From UBA5158 sp963692955 (GTDB taxonomy: Bacteria > Pseudomonadota > Gammaproteobacteria > DSM-16500): a stretch of DNA of 64,000 nt. A program made the translations under genes and the position numbers. The notes beneath the pieces were generated by a model, which was given only the letters and a program-made list of their open reading frames with translations, was not told where the DNA came from and made no database searches. Shown one piece after another: positions 24,795 through 33,259 of this stretch (the first letter of the stretch is position 1; every line of letters starts with the position of its first letter). The stretch is from the NCBI GenBank assembly GCA_963692955.1, contig OY843587.1:1240001-1304000 (forward strand), written 5' to 3'.

Positions 24795-26150
24795 ATGCCA
24801 TCGACCAAAAGAGTTAAAAACTCCACGAAATCAGTAGGTTATAGATTGTCGCCTATGGTTAATTTGCGCCTTTTAATGACTTTTCTGTCGTTCATGTTGC
24901 TGATACGCGAGTCTATCGCTGTGGCTGCCACCGAAGCCAACAGCACCGATTTAAATGAGTTGTTTGAGCATTACAATTCTAGTTTGATAGCTTTACCCCC
25001 ACCTTATCAAACTTACCGGGCGAGGGATATTTCTAGCATACCTGCCGTTTGCAAACCGAAAGGTGAAGGTAAGAGTCGTGGCCGGATTTGTGAATTAGGC
25101 GGCAGTTCTTATTATTTAAAAATTGAAACACCCGAATTTGCACACTTTAGGGAGTTTTATCACAACAGTTTTGTTGCCAATAATATTGGCGCCGTCGTCC
25201 CTAATTGCAATTATGCCGCTGACGGTAATCAACGCTTTTATATCGCTTGCCAAGAATTAACAAATTTTACGTTAGCTAAAAACTTGCAAACGGCGGATTG
25301 TAATCGTACGCAGTTCAGAAATAATTTAATCGCAGCGGTGGGCGAACAAGAAGTGCCAAAATTACTGACGGCACAATTTTTTATTTTTGATTTATGGAAA
25401 TTGCCTAATTGGGGCGTCGTGAATAATAAAATCGCGTTTGTCGATGTCGATGGCAGCGATTATGTGCAGGCGACCCTTACAGAGTCGCGTGAAAGAATCC
25501 GCAACCAACCAAAATCGATCGAAGAATATTTACAACTAACGTTTGAAACTCTGCGTTTTAAACAGTATCCAGGTGGTCAGCCTAGACTCGATCATATGGG
25601 AATTGCATTATCGTTAAGAAATATCTTAGATATGAGAAATCTATTTGCGAGAATGTTATTCATTAGCTCTTATCATCATCATGACAAAATTTCTATGCCG
25701 GCTTCACAATATGAATTGTTATTAAATATTTTTATTTATGCTATCGATAAGACGCTCAACATTTATGAAAATGTGACGCTTTCTAACGAGCGTAACGTAG
25801 CGTCAGATGACGTTAATCATAAATTTGCGGATAATATCGAAATGGTAAGAAATCAACTTAGCAATTACACGTTAGATCACTTCAAAAAGCATAATAAGGT
25901 TTCTGAGTATAACAGTGATTTCAAAAATAATTTGCCTTTTCCTCAGCCGGCTGTTTTTTTTGAAACATCATTCCTTATCTCGTCTGCTTCGTTTAGTGTT
26001 TTAATGGTGTTAGTGGCGATTTTAAATCGCAGAAACTATAGAAATTCTTGCAGTTTTTTCCAGTCACAAAATAGCAATGATAAATTTACTGTCGTCATAC
26101 CTATGGAAGATATATCTGCATCCGTGATTTCGCCAAAAATATCGATATAA
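24795..26150 (+). CDS. Exported or membrane-anchored kinase-like protein, unknown function
   Basis: A 451-residue protein with a hydrophobic N-terminal segment (about residues 22-45, possible uncleaved signal anchor) and a second near the C terminus (about 388-410), followed by a short polar tail. Between them is a domain with hints of a kinase-like fold: YYLKI with Lys109; then NNIGAVVP; then FDLWKLPNWGV (Asp199, Asn205) like a catalytic loop; then AFVDVDGSD (Asp217, Asp219) like a metal-binding motif. Cys86, 99, 138, 152 and 169 lie in the same region and could form disulfides. A good AGGAG ribosome binding site precedes the ATG and a terminator follows. Function is unknown; the kinase reading is inference. 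Confidence 0.6.
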   Translation: MPSTKRVKNSTKSVGYRLSPMVNLRLLMTFLSFMLLIRESIAVAATEANSTDLNELFEHYNSSLIALPPPYQTYRARDISSIPAVCKPKGEGKSRGRICELGGSSYYLKIETPEFAHFREFYHNSFVANNIGAVVPNCNYAADGNQRFYIACQELTNFTLAKNLQTADCNRTQFRNNLIAAVGEQEVPKLLTAQFFIFDLWKLPNWGVVNNKIAFVDVDGSDYVQATLTESRERIRNQPKSIEEYLQLTFETLRFKQYPGGQPRLDHMGIALSLRNILDMRNLFARMLFISSYHHHDKISMPASQYELLLNIFIYAIDKTLNIYENVTLSNERNVASDDVNHKFADNIEMVRNQLSNYTLDHFKKHNKVSEYNSDFKNNLPFPQPAVFFETSFLISSASFSVLMVLVAILNRRNYRNSCSFFQSQNSNDKFTVVIPMEDISASVISPKISI

Positions 26151-26151
26151 A

Positions 26152-26177
26152 AAAAAGCCGCTATTCAGCGGCTTTTT
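26152..26177. terminator. Bidirectional rho-independent terminator
   Basis: GCCGCT (26157-26162), loop ATTC, AGCGGC (26167-26172), flanked by A5 and T5. It sits between the convergent ends of the kinase-like gene and rne and can serve both. Confidence 0.88.
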
Positions 26178-26191
26178 AACGTTTCAATTGA

Positions 26192-28576
26192 TTATTCTTC
26201 GGTTGTCGGTTTTTTTACGGTGTTGTAAGTATCTTCACCTTCAAACGTTTGACGTGGTGCTTCCGGACTATTCGCCGCGGCGGATTGCGGACGTCTCTGT
26301 CGAGAATTTTTCGAAAAACGTTTACGGCGGCGCTGGTTGGAAGGATAGCGCGGTTTTCTTTCTTGGTTCGTAGTCGACGTGCTACCGGTACCCGTCGTTT
26401 GTGGGTGGTCGGATGGCGGCCCTAACAAAATCACCGTGTCATCACCAACAGCTACTGGCGCGCGTTCCACGGCTTGCGGTGCGGTAGTATCATGATGGTC
26501 ATGCGTAGCGGAATGAAATTCCGCGGACACATGCGTATGCTGGGTAGCCGACGGCACATTATGACGTTCATGCTGCTCGTGCGATCTCTCCTGAGTTTGG
26601 GTAGACGCTTGCGCGTGCTGCTCATGCGTGCGCGTGCCACCGTTGCTGGTAGGCGCAGGCGTCTCGCGATTAGCGCCATTGTTGGCCGCATGCTGCGGTG
26701 GGCGGCGATCCCCTGGTTTTCTAAATTCATTGCTGCGATGTTGGCCGGGTTTACGATTATTTCTGCCACCGCGCTGATCGCGCCCGCCACGCGGTTTATT
26801 GTTGTTGTTACGGTAATTCGTTTGGCTGGAAGGACGTTTAGTTTCGCTAGCTTCAAGGCGTTTTTCTGAAGGCTTGGCGGGTGTCGTAGCAAACAAACTC
26901 TTAATCGCATTTAATATTCCACTGCGTGCTTTGCTCTTAGGATGCGCGGGTGGCGGCGTTAATGATTGGTCTGACATGATGCCTTTCAACGCGGGCTGTT
27001 GTTGGTCTTTTTGACCGTAAAGACTCATCGGCGGAACTTCTAATTCCGGCTTGATCACTAGATTATAGCTAGCGGTCTTTTCATCTTTTTCATTCACGTC
27101 CGACGTTCTGACGCGTTCGACTTCATAATGCGGCGTCATGAAATGCGGATTTGGAATAATTAACACGACGACTTGCTGACGGGTTTCGATATCCATGATC
27201 GCTTGGCGTTTTTCATTTAATAAATACGTCGCGATTTCAATCGGTAAAATCGCTCGGACTTGCGCCGTATTTTCTTTCATCGCGTGTTCTTCAATCAAAC
27301 GGATGATGGATAACGCTAAGGATTCTATCCCCCGTATCGTGCCTTGTCCCAAGCAGCGCGGACAAGTGATTTGACTGGATTCACCCAGCGAAGGCCGTAA
27401 CCGTTGGCGCGACATTTCCAATAAACCAAAACGGGAAATACGTCCGACTTGCACTTTCGCGCGGTCCATCGATAAAGCGTTACGAACGCGTTCTTCGACT
27501 TCACGCTGATTGCGTGACGGCGTCATATCGATAAAATCGATAACGATTAAACCGCCTAAATCGCGTAACCGTAATTGGCGCGCGATTTCATCGGCGGCTT
27601 CAAGATTGGTAGTCAACGCGGTTTCTTCAATGTCGCTGCCTTTGGTGGAGCGCGCCGAGTTAATATCGATAGAGACTAACGCTTCCGTGTGATCGATAAC
27701 GACCGCGCCGCCGGATGGCAAACGCACTTCCCGTTGGAACGCGGATTCGATTTGGCTTTCGATTTGGAAACGGGTAAATAACGGGGTCGCGTCTTTGTAA
27801 TGCTTAATGCGGTTAGCAAAATCAGGGCGCACTAATTGAATGTGATGCAGCACTTCATCATAGACATGTTGTTCGTCAATCAATAATTCGTCGATATCTT
27901 TACGCAGATAATCACGCACCGCGCGAATGACGATATTACTTTCTTGATAAATTAAAAATGGCGCCGAGCGTTGGTCGGCGACTTCTTTGATCGTGCTCCA
28001 ATGCCGCAGCAATATATCCAAATCCCATTGCAATTCATCATGACTTTTACCGCTGCCGGCGGTGCGGACGATTAAGCCCATGCCTTCGGGGAAGGTCAGG
28101 CTAGCTAAGTTTTCGCGGAGTTCGGAGCGTTCATCACCTTCGATGCGGCGGGAAATGCCGCCGGCGCGTGGATTATTTGGCATTAACACGAGATAGGAGC
28201 CAGGCAAAGAGATGACTGTAGTTAACGCCGCACCCTTGGTGCCGCGTTCTTCTTTTTCGATTTGGACAATTAATTCTTGGCCTTCTTCGAGGATTTCAGT
28301 AATCGTGGGACGACGGCCGGCGTCGACATAACTGCTTTTAAAGCAGGAACGGGCAATTTCTTTTAAGGGGAGAAAGCCATGTCTGCCTTCACCATAATCG
28401 ATGAACGCCGCTTCGAGGCTGGGCTCGATGCGCGTCACTTTTCCTTTATAGATATTCGATAATTTCTGTTCGCGTGAAGACGATTCAATAATCAAATCGT
28501 AGAGGTTCTGTCCGTTTGCCAGTGCGATACGCAACTCTTGATCTTTGTGAGTTGCATTAATTAACATTCTTTTCAT
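26192..28576 (-). CDS. rne: Ribonuclease E
   Basis: This endoribonuclease governs mRNA decay and processing of rRNA and tRNA. The protein has 794 residues, against 1061 in E. coli. The S1 domain lies at about 35-120 (KLSNIYKGKVTRIEPSLEAA). The catalytic Asp304 (VSIDINSA) and Asp347 (VIDFIDM) are present, and the zinc-link cysteines are Cys405 and Cys408 (CPRCLG), so it belongs to the E/G family with an intact tetramer interface. After about residue 540 the chain is disordered and rich in Arg, Asn, Gln and His, replacing the degradosome scaffold. The long basic tail and the place beside rluC favour RNase E over the shorter RNase G. Confidence 0.95.
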   Translation of the reverse strand: MKRMLINATHKDQELRIALANGQNLYDLIIESSSREQKLSNIYKGKVTRIEPSLEAAFIDYGEGRHGFLPLKEIARSCFKSSYVDAGRRPTITEILEEGQELIVQIEKEERGTKGAALTTVISLPGSYLVLMPNNPRAGGISRRIEGDERSELRENLASLTFPEGMGLIVRTAGSGKSHDELQWDLDILLRHWSTIKEVADQRSAPFLIYQESNIVIRAVRDYLRKDIDELLIDEQHVYDEVLHHIQLVRPDFANRIKHYKDATPLFTRFQIESQIESAFQREVRLPSGGAVVIDHTEALVSIDINSARSTKGSDIEETALTTNLEAADEIARQLRLRDLGGLIVIDFIDMTPSRNQREVEERVRNALSMDRAKVQVGRISRFGLLEMSRQRLRPSLGESSQITCPRCLGQGTIRGIESLALSIIRLIEEHAMKENTAQVRAILPIEIATYLLNEKRQAIMDIETRQQVVVLIIPNPHFMTPHYEVERVRTSDVNEKDEKTASYNLVIKPELEVPPMSLYGQKDQQQPALKGIMSDQSLTPPPAHPKSKARSGILNAIKSLFATTPAKPSEKRLEASETKRPSSQTNYRNNNNKPRGGRDQRGGRNNRKPGQHRSNEFRKPGDRRPPQHAANNGANRETPAPTSNGGTRTHEQHAQASTQTQERSHEQHERHNVPSATQHTHVSAEFHSATHDHHDTTAPQAVERAPVAVGDDTVILLGPPSDHPQTTGTGSTSTTNQERKPRYPSNQRRRKRFSKNSRQRRPQSAAANSPEAPRQTFEGEDTYNTVKKPTTEE

Positions 28577-28928
28577 TAGCCACCTGTAGTGTTCAGGCGC
28601 GCCAAACTATTCGGGCTGCGGGCTTGCTCCTATTTTTTGAGATACTAGAGACCCTATTGAATGCGGCGAAAAACCACTGGCTATTGCGCCAGATAACAGA
28701 GGGGCGCCCGTGGGCGTCCAAATTATACTATGTTGTATGCAAATTATCTTTGAGTGTAATTTCATAGCATAACCAAAAATTCATTCATTAAGAAATCCGG
28801 CTTTTCCGCCTTACTCGTTATTCTTCCCAGAATAACCGCTCATTCGCTCTAAAAAAATGGGGCACATTTGCCACTTTAAGCCACATAAATGGTTCGGAAA
28901 CGCAGTTTATGTTTCATATATGTATTCG
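28577..28928. other. Non-coding stretch upstream of rne
   Basis: About 350 bases. The part next to rne (28577-28715) would be its 5' leader, which in E. coli folds into hairpins used for autoregulation; here a GGACGCC-CACG-GGCGCCC stem with one mismatch is encoded on the minus strand at 28702-28719. Farther out is a perfect eight-base hairpin, GTTATTCT-TCCC-AGAATAAC (28817-28836), without a T tract. No credible gene is seen. Confidence 0.5.
28722..28750 (-). promoter_or_regulatory. Possible rne promoter
   Basis: On the minus strand a perfect TATAAT lies at 28727-28722, about 145 bases before the rne start. The -35 region is poor. Transcription from here would give a leader of about 140 bases, in keeping with the long autoregulatory leader known for rne. 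Confidence 0.4.
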
Positions 28929-29156
28929 CTAGTTTTTCACAGGCCTTTTAGGGTGAATAGCAGCACCTAAGCGCTTCTCAACTTCTTCACCAGGCAAAAA
29001 CTTTTCGCAAATACTTGATTGTCCGTAGACATTTTTAAATATAACAGAATTTTTGAAACGGATCAATGAGATAGCCAGGACAATTAGTCCAACTCCGTAA
29101 ACAAATACGAAGCTGGATAATTGCTGAAAATAGCTTACATTATCGCACAGCGGCAC
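28929..29156 (-). CDS. Possible small single-pass membrane protein
   Basis: A 75-residue reading frame with one strong hydrophobic segment (SFVFVYGVGLIVLAISLI) followed by a basic and acidic tail. It starts with GTG 22 bases inside the end of the CaaX protein gene, with no clear ribosome binding site, so it would depend on translational coupling. It could be a real small gene, or the remnant of a former C-terminal extension of the upstream gene now in another frame. No family is recognised. Confidence 0.35.
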   Translation of the reverse strand: MPLCDNVSYFQQLSSFVFVYGVGLIVLAISLIRFKNSVIFKNVYGQSSICEKFLPGEEVEKRLGAAIHPKRPVKN

Positions 29157-31219
29157 AGGCTAAAGCCTGCGTCGCTGCTTTCATATTGCGCCTGATCTAT
29201 GAGGGGGGCCGCATCGTGAGTAGCCGTTTTATCCTCTTTTTCTTCATCGGAAGGATGCAACAGTCTGACGTTAGATTCGGTTTTTTCGATTTTCTTACCA
29301 AAATAACGGTGACTATACCCTTTGAAGGCTTCAGCGGATTTATCCATTTGATAAAGCCATGCGGAAATTGCGATGAAAGCGTCAAGGAACAAGATAGTCA
29401 TCAACATGTTCGAACCAACGGTGCTGTTGAGATCGAATAGTTCAGGGAACATTTCCGACATCACATAACCAAAGGTCAATACACGCGAGGTTTGGTCGCA
29501 AAGATTGATGCTGCCAGAAATTGCGTAATTCAATTTATTCGGCACAACCGATCCAGGCGCAGGCTTGGTGAGGTTAGTGGCTTCATAAACGATAGCTTTT
29601 CGCAGTGCTGGGTTACGTAAAAATAGGCCAAAATGCAAGGCGGCTAAGCTACCCGCGCCTACGGCCGTGCCCACTGCAGCTTTCGCGACCGCGTTATCAA
29701 CAGCATTCACCGCATAGCTAGTCGCCCATACCGCGCCAGGCGCAATGAGGAACAGTGTAGGGGTGAAAAATAATTTGAATTCGCCTTTAAGAAATCTAAG
29801 CGCGTGCTTAGCGTCAAACCCATGGTCACTCGTTAAAAAGTGCTCTGGATACTTACTGTCATAATTAATTTTAGCCCTATCTATTTCATCTTCTGTAAAA
29901 CGCTCTAACGCATACATAGCGCGTAACGGTGTGGTACGAATCGCATAGGCAATTGGTGCTGTGCATGTACCAATCACGGTAGCAGCGACAAAGCCAGCCG
30001 CAACCGAACCGCCACTTTGTTGTTTACCCGCTTCAAAACCACCGTAAGCCATGCGGAAAATACGTTCCACCACACAAATGGCTTCATGCATACCATTAAA
30101 TATGTCCGTGACACGATCACCAAAATCACGGCCGTTAGCAAAGTTAAACGCGCGCTTGATTAAGGAAGGCATGTCCGCATATTTTTTAGAATTTTCGATG
30201 AAGTCGTTAAATTGAAACGCAGTGTAGTAATCAATTGCGGCAATAATCAAAAAGGCTTCGATAAAGAATTTTCCATAGGATGCCCCGTTTAGATCGTCAT
30301 TGATATCGACGATTTCCACATAACCGCCTCCGAAGGCGTAGATCGCGAACATGATGGTTTTGAATTTATTTTCTTTTATCGCTTTCACGAATGATTTTTC
30401 ATACAGCATTTTATCTTTCATGTAGTCGCGCGCTAAGCTTGGCGGCCAGTAAGTAATGTTAGCGAGCGTGATTGGCGCAGTGAAAGTGTAGTTAATCACT
30501 TGATTGGCAGTTTCCGGCGCGTTAGGAAAATATTTGCGGAACACGGTCATTCTAGCCAGTAAGTCCCAATACAAATAGAAAACTTCACCCACGTAACCTA
30601 AGAACCCTTGAGTAAGGATGAAGTAGTGTTCTATTCGATAGTGCTTCATGTAGTAATCTAGTAACTCATCTTGTTTTTCGCTAGGCATAGCATCGAAGGG
30701 TGTTGGTGTTTTGATATCATAGCCGAAAGGGATATGGGTTAACTGATGCGATAAAGGCACATGATTTTCACGGCTTTGATCGACGAGTTTCTTGTAGAAA
30801 ACCATCAATTGTTCTTGCTTGTCATCAGTGAGCTTTTTAAAATTAACGGCAGCATCTTGTAACTCGGCCACGTCATTAAAATTGATAAGGTTGAGCCTCT
30901 GGTAATAACTCGAGGGGAGAATTTGAAAACTATCTTCGGCCGATACCGCTACGCTAGTGACAGGTTGATCATCACTCGTATTTAACGCGGAATAATCGAT
31001 ATTATTTCCACTGCTGCCAGTATTAATCGCGCGATTACCGATATCGTCATCATCTTCTTTAGTCTCAACAGCGGCGGTAGCAGAATGGCTATGAGTTAAT
31101 GAAGCAAGGATCTCGGTCTGCTCTTTATTAGCTTCTTCAAATGATCTGGTCTGTGACTTTCTTATGATCTCTCTTTTGGCTTCATCACCAATTTCTTGCT
31201 GGGAACGTAAATGTAGCAT
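29135..31219 (-). CDS. Multi-pass membrane protein with C-terminal CaaX box (candidate effector)
   Basis: A 694-residue protein of unknown family. Residues 1 to about 95 are polar and acidic (including a run of Asp) and look disordered. From about residue 190 there are some seven hydrophobic segments, several Gly/Ala-rich. The C-terminal 50 residues are polar and end in SLCRCAIM: Cys691-Ala-Ile-Met is a canonical CaaX prenylation box with Met at the last position (farnesyl type), and Cys689 is a possible palmitoylation site. Bacteria lack prenyl transferases; known bacterial CaaX proteins are effectors modified inside the host cell. The start has a GAGGG ribosome binding site. It lies between rne and rluC, which are neighbours in E. 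coli. Confidence 0.72.
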   Translation of the reverse strand: MLHLRSQQEIGDEAKREIIRKSQTRSFEEANKEQTEILASLTHSHSATAAVETKEDDDDIGNRAINTGSSGNNIDYSALNTSDDQPVTSVAVSAEDSFQILPSSYYQRLNLINFNDVAELQDAAVNFKKLTDDKQEQLMVFYKKLVDQSRENHVPLSHQLTHIPFGYDIKTPTPFDAMPSEKQDELLDYYMKHYRIEHYFILTQGFLGYVGEVFYLYWDLLARMTVFRKYFPNAPETANQVINYTFTAPITLANITYWPPSLARDYMKDKMLYEKSFVKAIKENKFKTIMFAIYAFGGGYVEIVDINDDLNGASYGKFFIEAFLIIAAIDYYTAFQFNDFIENSKKYADMPSLIKRAFNFANGRDFGDRVTDIFNGMHEAICVVERIFRMAYGGFEAGKQQSGGSVAAGFVAATVIGTCTAPIAYAIRTTPLRAMYALERFTEDEIDRAKINYDSKYPEHFLTSDHGFDAKHALRFLKGEFKLFFTPTLFLIAPGAVWATSYAVNAVDNAVAKAAVGTAVGAGSLAALHFGLFLRNPALRKAIVYEATNLTKPAPGSVVPNKLNYAISGSINLCDQTSRVLTFGYVMSEMFPELFDLNSTVGSNMLMTILFLDAFIAISAWLYQMDKSAEAFKGYSHRYFGKKIEKTESNVRLLHPSDEEKEDKTATHDAAPLIDQAQYESSDAGFSLCRCAIM

Positions 31220-31458
31220 AACACCCTCGGATTGTATAAATTATGATTGATTGAGTTATAATGTGTCGCTGCTGAATCAAATTTCATAAGTGCTAAAATA
31301 ATATACAACTGATAATCCTACCTGAGAGAAAGATACATCAGCATAAAGCAATAAATTAGCCAAAGATTGAACTTAGCATGATAATGTCTACTTTTTCAAC
31401 CAAAAATTTGAAATTTTGTTATTATAACGCTCTCGCTAATTTTGTTCAGGAAAAGCTC

Positions 31459-32409
31459 ATGTCAAAAGTGTTGGCCATGCCAGTACAAACCATCGCAATC
31501 GAAGCAGATTACGCCGGTCAACGGATAGATAATTACTTGGTGACCCGTCTCAAGAATTTGCCGAAAACGCGCATCTATAGACTGCTGCGTAAGGGCGAAG
31601 TGCGCGTCAACAAAGGCCGCATCAAGCCGAGTTACCGGCTATCAGCGGGGGATATGGTACGCTTGCCGCCTATGTACTTAGAAGAGAAGCCAGCAAGCTT
31701 AGGCCCGAACCGCCGTTTCGTGGACTTTTTAAGCCAACGTATACTCTATGAAGATAACGGTTTAATGATCATCAACAAGCCGCCAGGACTGCCTGTGCAT
31801 GGCGGCAGTCAGATTAACATGGGGGTGATAGAAACCCTGCGCGTCATGTACCCGAAACTGACGCACTTAGAGTTAGCTCACCGCTTAGACGCGGATACTT
31901 CGGGATGTTTGGTATTAGCAAAAAAACGCGGGATTTTGAAAGAATTACATGAATTGATGCGCAGCGGCCAAGTGCATAAAGCTTATTTAACGCTGACTAA
32001 AGGCCATTGGACCGCGCCTGAATTAAGGGTCGAAGCGTCATTAAAAAAGAATTATCTCAGCAATGGCGAGCGTATGGTGAAGGTCGACAAAGAGGGTAAA
32101 GAGAGTTTAACCGTCTTTAAGCCCGTGCAACGCTATGCAAACGGCTGCATGCTGGTCGAAGCGGTGCTGCATACCGGCCGCACCCATCAGATCCGCGTGC
32201 ATGCCCGCCACCGCAGTCATCCGATCGCGGGCGATGAAAAGTACGGCGACCGGGAATTTACGAAAGAAATGCGCGAATTTGGCCTGAAAAGACTGTTTTT
32301 ACATTCTCATCAGATCGCCTTCACGCTGCCGTCCACGGGCGAAAAGATTAGCGTGACCGCCCCGCTCGATGATGATTTGCAGACTTGCTTGGATAAATTG
32401 CCAAAATAA
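31459..32409 (+). CDS. rluC: 23S rRNA pseudouridine synthase RluC
   Basis: This enzyme makes pseudouridines in 23S rRNA (positions 955, 2504 and 2580 in E. coli). It is 316 residues from the ATG at 31459, chosen because AGGAAAAGCTC precedes it; a longer frame from 31378 would add 27 residues without family similarity. An S4 RNA-binding domain (RIDNYLVTRLKNLPKTRIYR) leads into the catalytic domain, where HRLDADTSG carries the catalytic Asp144. The C-terminal motif LHTGRTHQIRVH is intact. RsuA/RluD relatives differ in context, and the neighbourhood of rne and yceD supports RluC. The 239 bases before it separate it from the divergent CaaX gene. Confidence 0.93.
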   Translation: MSKVLAMPVQTIAIEADYAGQRIDNYLVTRLKNLPKTRIYRLLRKGEVRVNKGRIKPSYRLSAGDMVRLPPMYLEEKPASLGPNRRFVDFLSQRILYEDNGLMIINKPPGLPVHGGSQINMGVIETLRVMYPKLTHLELAHRLDADTSGCLVLAKKRGILKELHELMRSGQVHKAYLTLTKGHWTAPELRVEASLKKNYLSNGERMVKVDKEGKESLTVFKPVQRYANGCMLVEAVLHTGRTHQIRVHARHRSHPIAGDEKYGDREFTKEMREFGLKRLFLHSHQIAFTLPSTGEKISVTAPLDDDLQTCLDKLPK

Positions 32410-32442
32410 TAAGAAAAACACTCAAAACTCAAGGTCTTATAT

Positions 32443-32471
32443 TTGACAGCGCCCCGGCATCAGCATAAAAT
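32443..32471 (+). promoter_or_regulatory. Consensus sigma-70 promoter for yceD-rpmF, directly at the start codon
   Basis: TTGACA (32443-32448), 17-base spacer, TAAAAT (32466-32471). The expected transcription start (about 32478-32481) coincides with the yceD ATG at 32481, so the message would be leaderless or nearly so. No ribosome binding site is visible before yceD. Confidence 0.8.
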
Positions 32472-32480
32472 CGCCCGGCC

Positions 32481-33011
32481 ATGTCAAAAGACTATTTACC
32501 TACACAAGTGAACCCGTTACGTTTCGCCGAGAATGCGACGCTATTACATGGGCATTTGTCTATTAAAGATATGCAGCGGCTGACCCCGAGTTTGTTTAAA
32601 TCCGATGGGGAAGTGGAAGTTAGGCTGCAGTTTGGTATCGACGCGCAGGGGATCCGTTTTTTGCAGGGCCTCGCGACCGCGGAACTGACGCTGCAATGCC
32701 AGCGGTGTATGGAAGCTTTTGTGCATGAGGTCAGTGGTGATTTTATCTATGCTATGGTCGGCGACGAAGAGAAGGCGAAGCGTCTGCCTAAACAGTATGA
32801 TCCGGTGTTTGTGGTCGACGAGATCTTAAACATACAAGATTTGGTGGAAGAAGAGTTAATTATTAACTTGCCGATAGTGCCGATGCACTGCTCCGAGGAT
32901 TGCAAAATCCATTTGCCGATCACGGTCGCTTCTGACCCCGGCGCTGCTGAAGAAATTGAAAACCCTTTCAAAGTGATTGAATTGTTGAAAGTAAGAAATA
33001 AAGACGAGTAA
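32481..33011 (+). CDS. yceD: YceD / DUF177 family protein
   Basis: A 176-residue cytoplasmic protein of the DUF177 family, almost always next to rpmF. In plants and some bacteria members are linked to 23S rRNA accumulation; the exact role is not settled. The motif LQCQRCMEAF with its two cysteines and the acidic stretch VEEELIINLPIVPMH are typical. The start MSKDYLPTQVNPLRFAENA lines up with the E. coli N terminus, which supports the ATG at 32481 even though there is no ribosome binding site and a strong promoter abuts it. rpmF follows after 39 bases. yceF, found before it in E. coli, is absent here. Confidence 0.93.
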   Translation: MSKDYLPTQVNPLRFAENATLLHGHLSIKDMQRLTPSLFKSDGEVEVRLQFGIDAQGIRFLQGLATAELTLQCQRCMEAFVHEVSGDFIYAMVGDEEKAKRLPKQYDPVFVVDEILNIQDLVEEELIINLPIVPMHCSEDCKIHLPITVASDPGAAEEIENPFKVIELLKVRNKDE

Positions 33012-33050
33012 CAAATAATTATTTTGCATACATAAAGTGAGGATTTTGAA

Positions 33051-33257
33051 ATGGCAGTACAAAAAAGCCGAGTAACGCGTTCTAAACGTGGCATGCGCCG
33101 AGCGCATTCCGCCTTATCCGCGACCGCATTATCAGTAGACGCCGCGACCGGTGAAACGCACCGCCGTCATCATGTCAGCCCAGATGGTTATTACAAAGGC
33201 CGTCAAGTGATTAAAACCGCTGTCGAAGTTGATGAAGAAGATAATTCCGAAGAGTAA
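33051..33257 (+). CDS. rpmF: 50S ribosomal protein L32
   Basis: A 68-residue basic ribosomal protein with the typical opening MAVQKSRVTRSKRGMRRAHS and a segment HRRHHVSPDGYYKGRQV. A strong ribosome binding site (GTGAGGATTTTGAA) precedes it. The acidic end (EVDEEDNSEE) is a little longer than in the 57-residue E. coli protein. The plsX gene begins two bases after its stop codon, so ribosome and phospholipid synthesis genes share a message, as in E. coli. Confidence 0.97.
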   Translation: MAVQKSRVTRSKRGMRRAHSALSATALSVDAATGETHRRHHVSPDGYYKGRQVIKTAVEVDEEDNSEE

Positions 33258-33259
33258 TA

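Noticed and set aside
26474..26869. A 131-residue plus-strand frame inside rne
   Set aside because: It is the complement of the Arg/His-rich RNase E tail; no ribosome binding site and odd composition.
28817..28836. Perfect eight-base hairpin GTTATTCT-TCCC-AGAATAAC as a terminator
   Set aside because: No T tract follows on either strand, so a terminator call is not supported.
31136..31219. Type IV secretion signals (E-block) in the large accessory proteins
   Set aside because: The C-terminal ends were read for Glu-rich blocks at the usual distance. Only weak acidic stretches were seen, in the second ankyrin protein and the CaaX protein, not enough to call a signal.
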